13,517 nucleotides of DNA. Origin: Flavobacteriales bacterium (lineage in GTDB: Bacteria; Bacteroidota; Bacteroidia; Flavobacteriales_D; Sanyastnellaceae). The DNA lies in NCBI GenBank assembly GCA_947457285.1, contig CANGVZ010000022.1, forward strand, positions 1 through 13,517, in the 5' to 3' direction. Below the pieces are notes generated by a model that had not been told where the DNA came from, searched no databases, and saw nothing but the letters and a program-made list of their open reading frames with translations. The position numbers were made by a program, and so were the translations under genes. Positions 1 through 6,921 of the stretch are shown here, in pieces; positions within the stretch are counted from its first letter, which is position 1, and every line of letters begins with the position of its first letter.

Positions 1-381
1 GTAGAGGTCTTGAAAGTGAAACACATCATCGTCTGCGGTCACTACGGATGCGGAGGTGTTAAGGCGGCAATGGGGCACCACAGTTTTGGTATTATCAATA
101 AATGGCTTCGAAACATCAAAGATGTTTACCGAATTCACCAAGCTGAATTGGATGCCATCGAAGATGAAGAAAAGCGGGCCGACCGACTTGTGGAGCTCAA
201 TGTTGTCGAACAAGTTTGGAACCTCGCCAAAACCACAATTGTGCAAAAAGCCTGGAAGGAAGAGCACCGACCTCATCTGCACGGCTGGGTCTACGGCTTG
301 AACGATGGAATCATCAACCCAATATTCGAATTGGAAGCCGATACTCCCATCGATCCCATTTACCACTACGATAATCTCTAA
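1..381 (+). CDS. Beta-carbonic anhydrase, C-terminal part (5' end cut by window)
   Basis: Zinc enzyme that interconverts CO2 and bicarbonate, normally cytoplasmic. The frame is open from base 1, so the real start lies upstream; a TTG at base 10 is internal. About 126 residues are visible. The motif CGHYGCGGV at visible residues 12-20 supplies the His14 and Cys17 zinc ligands of the beta class; the first Cys and the Asp of the CxDxR motif would lie before the window. The following [15 protein letters not shown] and GWVYGLNDG segments match the plant/Can-type branch. The length after the HxxC motif is normal and the gene ends at TAA 379-381. In Bacteroidota such genes often sit near SulP-type bicarbonate transporters, but that side is not visible. 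The family call is firm; the subgroup is inferred. Confidence 0.93.
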   Translation, partial: VEVLKVKHIIVCGHYGCGGVKAAMGHHSFGIINKWLRNIKDVYRIHQAELDAIEDEEKRADRLVELNVVEQVWNLAKTTIVQKAWKEEHRPHLHGWVYGLNDGIINPIFELEADTPIDPIYHYDNL

Positions 382-418
382 TTTTAAGAGGCTTTAACTA
401 AAGCACTCAAAGTTTAGC

Positions 419-450
419 ATTGTGTGAAGGCATACAAGCGCATAACTTTG
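419..450 (+). promoter_or_regulatory. Bacteroidota-type promoter for the zinc peptidase gene
   Basis: TAACTTTG at 443-450 is an exact match to the -7 box TAnnTTTG. ATTG at 419-422 lies 20 bases upstream and is a fair -33 box (consensus TTTG). Transcription would start near 455-457, leaving a leader of about 14 bases before ATG 470. The match is seen in the sequence; promoter function is inferred. Confidence 0.6.
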
Positions 451-469
451 TAAAAAAGTTTGTATTAAA

Positions 470-1156
470 ATGATGGCCCTTTATTTAATCGGTATTCTCT
501 TCGCTGGTCTCGGCATGTATGTGCAATACCGTCTGAAATCTAAATTTGAAAAGTACAGTAAAACAAACCTTGGCAGTGCTCTGAGTGGGAAGGAAATCGC
601 GGAAAAGATGCTCTCTGACCATGGCATTTATGATGTTAAAGTAATCAGTGTTGAAGGTACGCTCACAGACCATTACAATCCTGTAAATAAGACCGTAAAT
701 CTCAGCCGTGACGTTTATCATGGTCGCAACGCGGCCGCGGCTGCTGTATCTGCTCACGAAGTGGGGCACGCGGTGCAACATGCTACTGCTTATGCATGGC
801 TCAACTTCAGAAGTGCCATCGTTCCGGTGGTAAGCGCTGCCAGCGGCATCATGCCTTGGTTGTTGATGGCTGCAATTCTCTTAATGTCCCGATTCCCAGG
901 TCTTCTTTTGCTTGCAATCATCGCGCAAGCAGCTCTCACGCTTTTTACCATCGTTACCCTGCCTGTAGAGTTTGACGCGAGCCGTCGTGCCTTGGTTTGG
1001 ATTAAAGACCGCAACATCGCCGTGGAAGCTGAATACGATCGAGCAAAAGATGCGCTCAAGTGGGCGGCCCTCACTTATGTGGTTGCCGCACTCGCTGCAA
1101 TCGCTCAATTACTCTACCTCATTATGCTATATATGGGCGGAAGAAGAAGAGATTGA
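470..1156 (+). CDS. Membrane zinc metallopeptidase, YugP family (Zn_peptidase_2)
   Basis: A 228-residue membrane-bound neutral zinc peptidase of the YugP type; physiological substrates of this family are poorly known. A membrane helix covers residues 2-18. The zinc site HEVGH is at residues 96-100 (two His ligands, catalytic Glu97), inside the family's [11 protein letters not shown] block. Two or three hydrophobic segments follow (about 115-160), and the conserved [11 protein letters not shown] segment carries Glu167 and Asp169, the probable source of the third ligand. A last helix lies near residues 198-222, followed by a short Arg-rich tail. Length is normal for the family. ATG 473 is an equally possible start, one codon downstream. 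It has its own promoter and a terminator, so it is probably transcribed alone. Confidence 0.93.
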   Translation: MMALYLIGILFAGLGMYVQYRLKSKFEKYSKTNLGSALSGKEIAEKMLSDHGIYDVKVISVEGTLTDHYNPVNKTVNLSRDVYHGRNAAAAAVSAHEVGHAVQHATAYAWLNFRSAIVPVVSAASGIMPWLLMAAILLMSRFPGLLLLAIIAQAALTLFTIVTLPVEFDASRRALVWIKDRNIAVEAEYDRAKDALKWAALTYVVAALAAIAQLLYLIMLYMGGRRRD

Positions 1157-1183
1157 TTTAACCAATAATTTACCTGATATCTT

Positions 1184-1217
1184 GAGGGCGAAGGTTTACC
1201 TTTGCCCTCTTTATTTT
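1184..1217 (+). terminator. Rho-independent terminator after the YugP gene, abutting the MFS start
   Basis: GAGGGCGAAGG (1184-1194) pairs with CCTTTGCCCTC (1199-1209) around a TTTA loop. This is an 11-bp stem with one G-U pair, followed by the T-rich run TTTATTTTA. It has the form of a good intrinsic terminator for the gene ending at 1156. Its T-run touches ATG 1218 of the next gene, so transcripts for that gene must either read through the hairpin or begin within it. Confidence 0.8.
1197..1204 (+). promoter_or_regulatory. Candidate -7 box for the MFS operon, inside the terminator hairpin
   Basis: TACCTTTG is an exact TAnnTTTG match formed by the loop and right arm of the terminator hairpin. 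Initiation near 1209-1211 would give a leader of about 8 bases to ATG 1218, or about 17 to ATG 1227, and would bypass the terminator. No good -33 TTTG lies at the usual spacing (TTTA at 1169-1172 is too far), so this is tentative. Confidence 0.4.
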
Positions 1218-2438
1218 ATGTCCTCTATGCCTCGTAACCAAAACGCTGCTCTAACTTTTATCTTCATAACGCTCCTCATTGATGTAATCGGTATTGGTAT
1301 CATTATTCCTGTGTTGCCCAAATTAATCGTAGAGGTTGGTGGTGGCGGAATGAGTGACGCTGCTTTTATGGGAGGTCTCCTCATTTCTGCATTCAGTGTG
1401 ATGCAGTTTATCTTCTCGCCATTCCTCGGAAATCTTAGTGACCACTACGGTCGCAGACCTATTCTTCTTATTTCGCTCTTTGGATTTGGCTTGGATTATA
1501 TCCTCATGGCTTTTGCCCCCACTTTGGGCTGGCTCTTCGTTGGGCGCATCATTGCAGGCATCATGGGTGCCAGCTTCACCACTGCCAGCGCATACATCGC
1601 AGATGTTAGCCCTCCCGAAAAAAGAGCACAAAATTTCGGCCTCATCGGAGCCGCTTTTGGATTGGGTTTTATCATAGGCCCGTTTCTGGGCGGTTGGCTT
1701 GGTCAATACGGCACGCGAGTTCCATTTATTGGTGCCGCCATCCTCACTCTACTCAACTGGCTTTTCGGATTCTTTATTCTTCCCGAATCACTTCCTGAAG
1801 ATAAAAGACGAAAATTTGATGTGGCAAAGGTGAACCCATTCAACGCTTTTTCGAGCATCGCCAAGTTCCCCGTAATCCTTGGTTTGGTAGCGAGTCTTAT
1901 CGTAATTTATATCGCTTCACATGCCACCCAAAGCACATGGTCATTCTTCACCATTGAGCGCTTTCAGTGGAGTGAAAAAGAAGTCGGTTACTCCCTCGCT
2001 GTAGTGGGTATTTTGGTATCCATTGTTCAAGGCCTTTTGATTCGTGTTATCAATCCTCGTTTGGGGGCTGAACGCTCTGTTTATGTTGGTATTTTACTAT
2101 ATGCCCTCGGCTTCTTTCTATTTTCCTTTGCAAATGCAGGTTGGATGATGTTTGTCTTTCTAATCCCATATTGCCTCGGAGGAATCTCAGGTCCTGCCCT
2201 GCAAGGAATCATGTCTTCTCAAGTTCCCGACAATCAACAAGGCGAGTTGCAAGGAGCACTTACGAGTTTGATAAGCATTACCAGCATTGTTGGTCCGCTC
2301 ATTATGACTTCCATTTTTGCCTATTTCACAAAGCCAAGTGCCTTCTATTATTTTCCTGGTGCCGCCTTCTTTCTCGGTGGCGTCTTGACGCTGATAAGCG
2401 GTTATTTGGCATATCGCACCCTCAAAAAACATCGGTAG
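1218..2438 (+). CDS. TetA-like MFS drug/metabolite:H+ antiporter (TCR/Tet family)
   Basis: A 406-residue inner-membrane major facilitator with about 12 helices. Motif [12 protein letters not shown], is at residues 71-81 between helices 2 and 3. Motif [13 protein letters not shown], is at about 144-155 in helix 5 and is typical of antiporters. The first helix, [20 protein letters not shown], is characteristic of TetA-like proteins. The open frame extends upstream to about 972 inside the YugP gene, but that extension is not membrane-like and crosses the terminator, so the start is ATG 1218 or ATG 1227 (MPRNQ). It begins a tight run with the HAD gene, whose ATG is one base after this stop. This branch is common as a chromosomal gene in Bacteroidota; its substrate is unknown and tetracycline resistance should not be assumed. 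Confidence 0.92.
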   Translation: MSSMPRNQNAALTFIFITLLIDVIGIGIIIPVLPKLIVEVGGGGMSDAAFMGGLLISAFSVMQFIFSPFLGNLSDHYGRRPILLISLFGFGLDYILMAFAPTLGWLFVGRIIAGIMGASFTTASAYIADVSPPEKRAQNFGLIGAAFGLGFIIGPFLGGWLGQYGTRVPFIGAAILTLLNWLFGFFILPESLPEDKRRKFDVAKVNPFNAFSSIAKFPVILGLVASLIVIYIASHATQSTWSFFTIERFQWSEKEVGYSLAVVGILVSIVQGLLIRVINPRLGAERSVYVGILLYALGFFLFSFANAGWMMFVFLIPYCLGGISGPALQGIMSSQVPDNQQGELQGALTSLISITSIVGPLIMTSIFAYFTKPSAFYYFPGAAFFLGGVLTLISGYLAYRTLKKHR

Positions 2439-2439
2439 T

Positions 2440-2922
2440 ATGAACAAAGGATTATTTCTCGATCGCGATGGTGTCATCAATCATGATCCCGGCGACTATA
2501 CCTATAGCTTGGAAGAGTTTCACATCTTACCTACGGTCATCGAAGGGCTAAAACTCGCTCAAGACAAGGGTTACAAGATTATTCTTATCACCAACCAAGG
2601 CGGAATAGCCAAAGGTCTTTATGCTGAATCCGAAGTGCATCGAATCCACGATTTCTTCAAAAGTGAATGTGAAAAATCAGGAGTTCATATCACCGACATT
2701 TTCTTCTCACCATATCACAGCGAACTCAGCAATTCGCTTAGCAGAAAACCTCAAAGCCTCATGATGGAGCGCGCCATACACCGACACAAAATCGATACAG
2801 CTTCGAGCATCATGATTGGTGATCGCGACAGAGATATTGAGTGCGCTGCGAAAGTTGGAGTGAAAGGCATTAAAATTCCAACAAATTCAGCATTAATAGA
2901 CTATATTCGGGGCCTGGAATAA
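2440..2922 (+). CDS. HAD-IIIA phosphatase, GmhB-like, without the zinc site
   Basis: A 160-residue cytoplasmic HAD hydrolase resembling D-glycero-D-manno-heptose-1,7-bisphosphate 7-phosphatase (GmhB) and histidinol-phosphatase domains. Motif I, FLDRDGVI, gives nucleophile Asp8 and acid/base Asp10. Motif II is the Thr in ITNQGG (Thr51). Motif III is Lys103 in SRKP. Motif IV is GDRDRD at 127-132. Relatives carry a zinc loop of the form CPHH...CxCRKP between motifs II and III; here it reads SPYH (90-93) and SLSRKP (99-104), so all four usual ligands (Cys, His, Cys, Cys) are Ser, Tyr, Ser and Ser. The rest is intact, so this is probably an active metal-free-loop variant rather than a dead gene. 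Heptose-phosphate phosphatase activity is possible but not certain. It lies one base after the MFS stop and four bases before the aminotransferase. Confidence 0.85.
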   Translation: MNKGLFLDRDGVINHDPGDYTYSLEEFHILPTVIEGLKLAQDKGYKIILITNQGGIAKGLYAESEVHRIHDFFKSECEKSGVHITDIFFSPYHSELSNSLSRKPQSLMMERAIHRHKIDTASSIMIGDRDRDIECAAKVGVKGIKIPTNSALIDYIRGLE

Positions 2923-2926
2923 GCAC

Positions 2927-3793
2927 ATGAGCTACGTCTTTCACAAGGGAGAATATGTAAACGAACATCAGGCATTCATTGCCAAGGACAACCGCGCGTT
3001 TCGCCTTGGAGACGGCTTCTTTGAATCCATGCGTGTGGTAGATGGAAAGGTTCTTTTCTTAGAAAACCACTTCTCCAGAATTTCCGATACCATCAAGGCT
3101 TATAAAATGGTGGCAGCCGAAAACTTTTCTCTGGAATTGCTTCGCAACCAAATTCAAGGCCTGCTCTCACGAAATAATATCACCAAAGGTGGGCGCGTGC
3201 GCATCACTTTTTATCGCAAATCAACTGGATATTACCTGCCACACAGCGATGATGTAAACTACCTTATCGAATCGGAGCCGCTGCTGGAAAATGAGTTTAT
3301 TCTCAACCCCATCGGAAAAACGGTCGATATTTTTACAGACTTCAAAAAAGACGTCAACAAACTGAGCATTTTTAAATCGCTCAATGCGCAGCTGTATATC
3401 ATGGCGGCCCTTCATAGCAAAGAAAAAAACCTCGATGACGCGCTCATTCAAAATAATAAATTCGCTATCATCGAGTCAATCTCAAGCAATATTTTCATCG
3501 TTTCCAATGGTGTGCTTTACACTCCCTCCCTCACTGATGGTTGTATCGCTGGCACGATGAGAATGAACATCATCAATATCGCACTCGACAATAAAATAAA
3601 GGTATATGAGTGCACCTTGAATCCGCAAAACCTGCTTGCCGCGGATGAAATATTTTTGACCAATGCAGTGAAGGGAATAGAATGGGTGGTAGCCTATCGC
3701 ACCAAGCGCTACTACAATGATATGTCTAAGAAAATGATTCAACTGCTAAATGATGCAGCGAAGAATTATACTGGCGTAAAAGAACTCATCTAG
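2927..3793 (+). CDS. Class IV PLP aminotransferase/lyase (BCAT, D-Ala transaminase or PabC type)
   Basis: A 288-residue PLP enzyme of fold type IV. The N-terminal part has the family block RLGDGFFESMRV and the LENHFSRI segment. Lys150 in FKSLN is the expected Schiff-base lysine. Glu183 in ESISSNIF should contact the pyridine nitrogen, and GTMR at 209-212 is a phosphate-binding turn. The C-terminal DEIFLTNAVKGIEWV block is also typical. Members include branched-chain aminotransferase, D-alanine transaminase and aminodeoxychorismate lyase (PabC); motifs alone do not separate them. At 288 residues it is shorter than most branched-chain enzymes, and folP and folD lie nearby, which makes PabC a reasonable but unproven guess. 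It is the last gene of the MFS-HAD run, and its TAG overlaps the stop of the convergent permease gene. Confidence 0.88.
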   Translation: MSYVFHKGEYVNEHQAFIAKDNRAFRLGDGFFESMRVVDGKVLFLENHFSRISDTIKAYKMVAAENFSLELLRNQIQGLLSRNNITKGGRVRITFYRKSTGYYLPHSDDVNYLIESEPLLENEFILNPIGKTVDIFTDFKKDVNKLSIFKSLNAQLYIMAALHSKEKNLDDALIQNNKFAIIESISSNIFIVSNGVLYTPSLTDGCIAGTMRMNIINIALDNKIKVYECTLNPQNLLAADEIFLTNAVKGIEWVVAYRTKRYYNDMSKKMIQLLNDAAKNYTGVKELI

Positions 3794-4893
3794 ATACGCG
3801 GATCAATCCATTTGTAGATGGCATCTACCAAAAGATTGATCAATACAAAAGCAAAAGAAATTACGATTACTCCACCCATTACAACAGGAAGGTCTTGTTT
3901 CTCGATGGCTGTAAACATCTCTTGACCGAGCCCTTTCCAACCAAATACAAATTCAACGAAGACTGCGCCCGCCAATAAAGAAGCAAACCAACCACTCACC
4001 GCCGTGATAACTGGGTTGAGGGAGTTGCGCAACGCATGTCTCAAAATTATCTGAGTCTCTGAAAGCCCTTTGGCACGTGCAGTGCGGATGTAATCCATAC
4101 TCATCACCTCGAGCAATGAGCTTCTTGTCAATTGTACAATAACTGCCAGCGGTCTTACCGCAAGTGTAATCAATGGCAAAATTAGATTCTGAAGGTTTAA
4201 ATACTCACCCTTCCAAACATCCACACTGTAAAGACTACCTGTCATGTTTAGGCCCGTTCCTGGCAGCGACCAATCAGTGAACGGAATCGGAATGCTATCG
4301 CGCCACAAGACAGCACCAATCCATGCTACCAGAATCGCCACAAAAAAAGAAGGCCCTGCCATCCCTAATGCTGACACAAACAGCAACATTCGATCTATAA
4401 AAGTATCCTTCTTCACTGCTGCTATTACCCCCAAAAGAACACCAAAAATCATGGCCAAGACGATCGACAAAATCGCAAGTAAAGCAGTGCCGGGTATCAC
4501 ATCACCCAAGATCTCCGACACATTTCTCTCAGACAGAAAAGACCTTTTCAAATAAGGAGCTTTAACATAAATTCCGTTCGAGCTTGGCAAGGGCAAAACC
4601 ATTATGCCACTGTATTTTTCAACGTCGTAGAAAACTCTGGAATTCGTATCTAGACAAGCGTGAAAAGACAGAGGAGATAATTCGTTGAGATAAATAAAAT
4701 ACCTTGTCGTGAGCGGAAGATCCAAGTCCAGCTTGCGCTGCATGGCCTTGACAACAGACTCGGGTGCATTTTCACCCACCAAATTTCTTACAGGATCCGC
4801 AGGGCTAAGATTGAATAGGAAGAATACCAATGTAACAACGCCCCAGAGAACCAGGGCGCTGTATCCAATTTTTTTGAAAATAAACTTCAACAT
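3790..4893 (-). CDS. Opp/Dpp-type ABC transporter permease (DppB-like)
   Basis: A 367-residue inner-membrane permease of the peptide/nickel family (BPD_transp_1). Helix 1 is at residues 9-29, followed by the family's SPADPVRNLVGENAP segment. The remaining helices are near 132-160, 170-198, 236-256, 297-318 and 336-358. The EAA loop that contacts the ATPase is at 267-295 (DYIRTARAKG...LNPV). A periplasmic stretch of about 100 residues between helix 1 and helix 2 is longer than in the E. coli protein, and a second soluble insert lies at about 200-235. The ATG is three bases after the stop of the DoxX-like gene, suggesting cotranscription. No partner permease, ATPase or binding protein is in the window, so its substrate cannot be inferred. 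The stop lies in a CTAG shared with the convergent aminotransferase. Confidence 0.92.
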   Translation of the reverse strand: MLKFIFKKIGYSALVLWGVVTLVFFLFNLSPADPVRNLVGENAPESVVKAMQRKLDLDLPLTTRYFIYLNELSPLSFHACLDTNSRVFYDVEKYSGIMVLPLPSSNGIYVKAPYLKRSFLSERNVSEILGDVIPGTALLAILSIVLAMIFGVLLGVIAAVKKDTFIDRMLLFVSALGMAGPSFFVAILVAWIGAVLWRDSIPIPFTDWSLPGTGLNMTGSLYSVDVWKGEYLNLQNLILPLITLAVRPLAVIVQLTRSSLLEVMSMDYIRTARAKGLSETQIILRHALRNSLNPVITAVSGWFASLLAGAVFVEFVFGWKGLGQEMFTAIEKQDLPVVMGGVIVISFAFVLINLLVDAIYKWIDPRI

Positions 4894-4896
4894 TAA

Positions 4897-6249
4897 TTAA
4901 GGCTTGAAGCCATTTGCTGCGGCCTTATCGTAGTCAGGCACATCACATGCTGCCCACATATTCACCACTTTTCCTTTCTCCCAATACACCAATCCAGGAT
5001 TGGCGCGGATCATGGTCTTCAACACTTTTTCATCGCCTTGAAGAAATGGGAAAGCCAGAGAGAACTCGTGACGCAAAGGCTCATACTCATCATAAGATGC
5101 TGTGGTGAAACCATAAAAGGCTTTTCCCGCAGCCTGCGCTTTGTTTGCAAACTCCGCTATCTGCTTGAGATGATCCTTTTCGGTTTCTTCAATATTCCAC
5201 ATCACCAACAAAAACACTCCTGGATGCGCTATGATTTCATCTTTGATTTCATTACCATCTGTGTCGAGTGCTGTAAAATCTTGAATTTTCGCTTCATATC
5301 CATCGGCGACTTTTTTGGTGTAGGTCAAGTCAGTGACAATTTTCCAAGTCGTATCCTTCCAAATATTATCAGCAAGATAGCGCTCGCTGTCCACCTCTTT
5401 CGTCTCGCCTTTCATATTTTTCAAGGTATAGAACGTGAGGAATTTCGGTGGCTCAAGGCCCAACTCCTCCGCCGACTTCATATTTTCCACGATGTCTTGT
5501 CCAATGGCGTATGGGCGATAATCTTTCAAAGGCAAGTGTACATACGTCCAATACTGCGTGAATACGCTCACGATGGTAACTGCGACCGCCATGAGCCATT
5601 GTTTTTCTCCTGCAAATTTCTTTACAATAAGCGCAGCAAGTGTTGAAATGAGGACGAATACTACAGGGAAATTCCAGTCCAACTTGAGCGCTCCGAAAAG
5701 GCCTACAAGAACCAAAGACGAAATAATGATGTATGCATCTTCCTTCCATGTATTCAACTTTACTTTATTGAAGAAGGCTGCAAAGAAGAATGGCAATACA
5801 AATGGAAGCAAGAAAATATCCTTATAGAACGACTCCATCGGAGTGAGCTTGATTGCATCACCAAAACAACCGCAACTGAGCACACACTCGGGAGTGTCAA
5901 TGAAATAAGTACCATCAAGTGCGGTGAAAATTTTCAACTGCATAGGATCACAATTCGCCGTGTAATAGGTGAGCCATGCAAAAAATAAAGTCATAAACAA
6001 AAGAAGGCTGGAAGTAAGCTTCGGCCAAGCTCCCAAAAGAGTGGCAACACCGAGTAGAACCTCGCCTACCACAATAAACATCGCAATTGGAATCACGTAA
6101 GGCAACAATTCTGGATAGCCCAACGCCTTAATACTGAAGTATTCTTCCAGCTTGTAAGAAAAACCAATGACATCGTTCACCTTTATCAATCCAGAGACGA
6201 TAAATAATGAACCTACGATAATTCTACAAATAGCGATAAATATTTTCAT
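4897..6249 (-). CDS. BT_3928-type DoxX membrane protein with C-terminal thioredoxin-like domain
   Basis: A 450-residue protein. The N-terminal half is a DoxX/MauE-like four-helix unit (helices about 3-22, 50-73, 80-98, 144-161) with the cysteine cluster Cys122, Cys126 and Cys128 in the CGCFGD motif usual for this Bacteroidota family. Further helices follow at about 173-190, 195-209 and 217-235. From about residue 240 the protein is soluble and probably outside the inner membrane. Residues 320-440 look like a peroxiredoxin/thioredoxin fold: a strand FLLVMW at 346-351, a helix, then a predicted cis-Pro strand NPGLVYW. There is no CxxC after MW; the site reads NIEETEK. DoxX-like proteins are linked to redox handling of thiols and quinones, but the precise role of this family is not known. 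The gene lies between DUF1599 and the permease on the same strand. BT_3928-DUF1599-folP linkage is, from memory, common in the phylum. Confidence 0.85.
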   Translation of the reverse strand: MKIFIAICRIIVGSLFIVSGLIKVNDVIGFSYKLEEYFSIKALGYPELLPYVIPIAMFIVVGEVLLGVATLLGAWPKLTSSLLLFMTLFFAWLTYYTANCDPMQLKIFTALDGTYFIDTPECVLSCGCFGDAIKLTPMESFYKDIFLLPFVLPFFFAAFFNKVKLNTWKEDAYIIISSLVLVGLFGALKLDWNFPVVFVLISTLAALIVKKFAGEKQWLMAVAVTIVSVFTQYWTYVHLPLKDYRPYAIGQDIVENMKSAEELGLEPPKFLTFYTLKNMKGETKEVDSERYLADNIWKDTTWKIVTDLTYTKKVADGYEAKIQDFTALDTDGNEIKDEIIAHPGVFLLVMWNIEETEKDHLKQIAEFANKAQAAGKAFYGFTTASYDEYEPLRHEFSLAFPFLQGDEKVLKTMIRANPGLVYWEKGKVVNMWAACDVPDYDKAAANGFKP

Positions 6250-6272
6250 AAAATCTATTTTTGTTTAGAGAG

Positions 6273-6303
6273 CACAATTATGATTCAGAGGTTGTTTCGC
6301 AAA
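6273..6303 (-). promoter_or_regulatory. Candidate promoter for the DoxX-like gene
   Basis: On the minus strand TTTG (plus 6300-6303) is followed after exactly 19 bases by TAATTGTG (plus 6273-6280), one mismatch from TAnnTTTG. The spacing is what is expected for Bacteroidota. Initiation near 6267 would leave a leader of about 18 bases to ATG 6249. It allows the DoxX-permease pair to be expressed apart from DUF1599. Confidence 0.5.
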
Positions 6304-6331
6304 AAACCTTTTAACCTTCAATTAACTATCT

Positions 6332-6907
6332 TTAGTTTTCTATAACCATTTTAATCAAAGCAAATACGGAATAGTTGATCATATCTCTATAACCGCTATC
6401 AATGCCTTCAGACACGATGGTTTTGCCTTGATTGTCTTCAATTTGCTTGATGCGCAAGAGCTTCATCAAAATCAAATCAGTAAAGGATGAAACCCTCATA
6501 TCGCGCCATGCTTCTCCATAATCGTGGTTCTTATCCATCATGAGTTTTTTGGTAATGGCCACTTGTTCATCATACAACTTTATAGCCTCCGTTGGATCGA
6601 GCTCCATAGGAGCGTCTTTATCCAACTCCATTTGGATTAGCGCCATCACGGAGTAGTTGAGGATCCCGATAAACTCATCCTCGATGCCCTCACCTACTTT
6701 AGAAATCCCTTTTTCTTCGAGGGTTCTAATGCGCTGAGCCTTGATGAATATTTGATCTGTTAGGCTTTTCGTGCGCAAAATTCTCCAGGCTGTGCCGTAG
6801 TCTGTCGTCTTCTTTGAAAACAAATCGCGACATAATGCGACTGCCTGATCATATTGTTGAGAGGTTTGATTCACAGTAGGAATATATTTGTTGCGCAAAT
6901 TTGCCAT
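6332..6907 (-). CDS. Tandem DUF1599 (nucleotide modification associated domain 1) protein
   Basis: A 191-residue soluble protein made of two copies of the same module, at about residues 19-95 and 113-190. Each has the pattern YDxxV...DYGxAWRxxRxxSxTDxIxxKxxRI, then a Glu-Gly-Ile turn (GEGIEDEF, SEGIDSGY) and NYSVxALIxM. This matches DUF1599, also described as a nucleotide-modification-associated domain; the biochemical function is unknown. The conserved charged residues (Asp-Tyr-Gly, Trp-Arg, Thr-Asp) repeat in both halves, suggesting a symmetric active or binding site. The start at ATG 6907 is preferred over ATG 6946 because the upstream one would overlap folP and adds residues unlike the family. 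The next gene on this strand is the DoxX-like gene, 82 bases on; folP diverges 14 bases away. Confidence 0.87.
   Translation of the reverse strand: MANLRNKYIPTVNQTSQQYDQAVALCRDLFSKKTTDYGTAWRILRTKSLTDQIFIKAQRIRTLEEKGISKVGEGIEDEFIGILNYSVMALIQMELDKDAPMELDPTEAIKLYDEQVAITKKLMMDKNHDYGEAWRDMRVSSFTDLILMKLLRIKQIEDNQGKTIVSEGIDSGYRDMINYSVFALIKMVIEN
6883..6890 (+). promoter_or_regulatory. Candidate -7 box for folP inside the DUF1599 reading frame
   Basis: TATATTTG is an exact TAnnTTTG match. It lies in the first codons of the divergent DUF1599 gene, and initiation near 6896 gives a leader of about 26 bases to the proposed TTG start of folP. The nearest TTTG upstream (6865-6868) is only 14 bases away, so the -33 box is weak or absent. 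Confidence 0.4.
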
Positions 6908-6921
6908 AAAACAACGATATT

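Noticed and set aside
391..404. GCTTTAACTAAAGC hairpin after the carbonic anhydrase gene, considered as a terminator
   Set aside because: The stem is short and A/T-rich, and no T-run follows, so termination cannot be claimed.
972..1217. Upstream extension of the MFS reading frame inside the YugP gene
   Set aside because: The added 82 residues are not membrane-like, overlap a well-supported gene in another frame and cross a terminator hairpin; the family N-terminus fits ATG 1218 or 1227.
1218..2438. Reading the MFS gene as a tetracycline-resistance gene
   Set aside because: TetA-like MFS proteins are widespread core genes in Bacteroidota; no repressor gene or mobile element is beside it, so resistance cannot be inferred.
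5038..5646. 202-residue open frame on the plus strand
   Set aside because: It is antisense to the DoxX-like gene, shows no family motif and is explained by the codon pattern of the real gene opposite.
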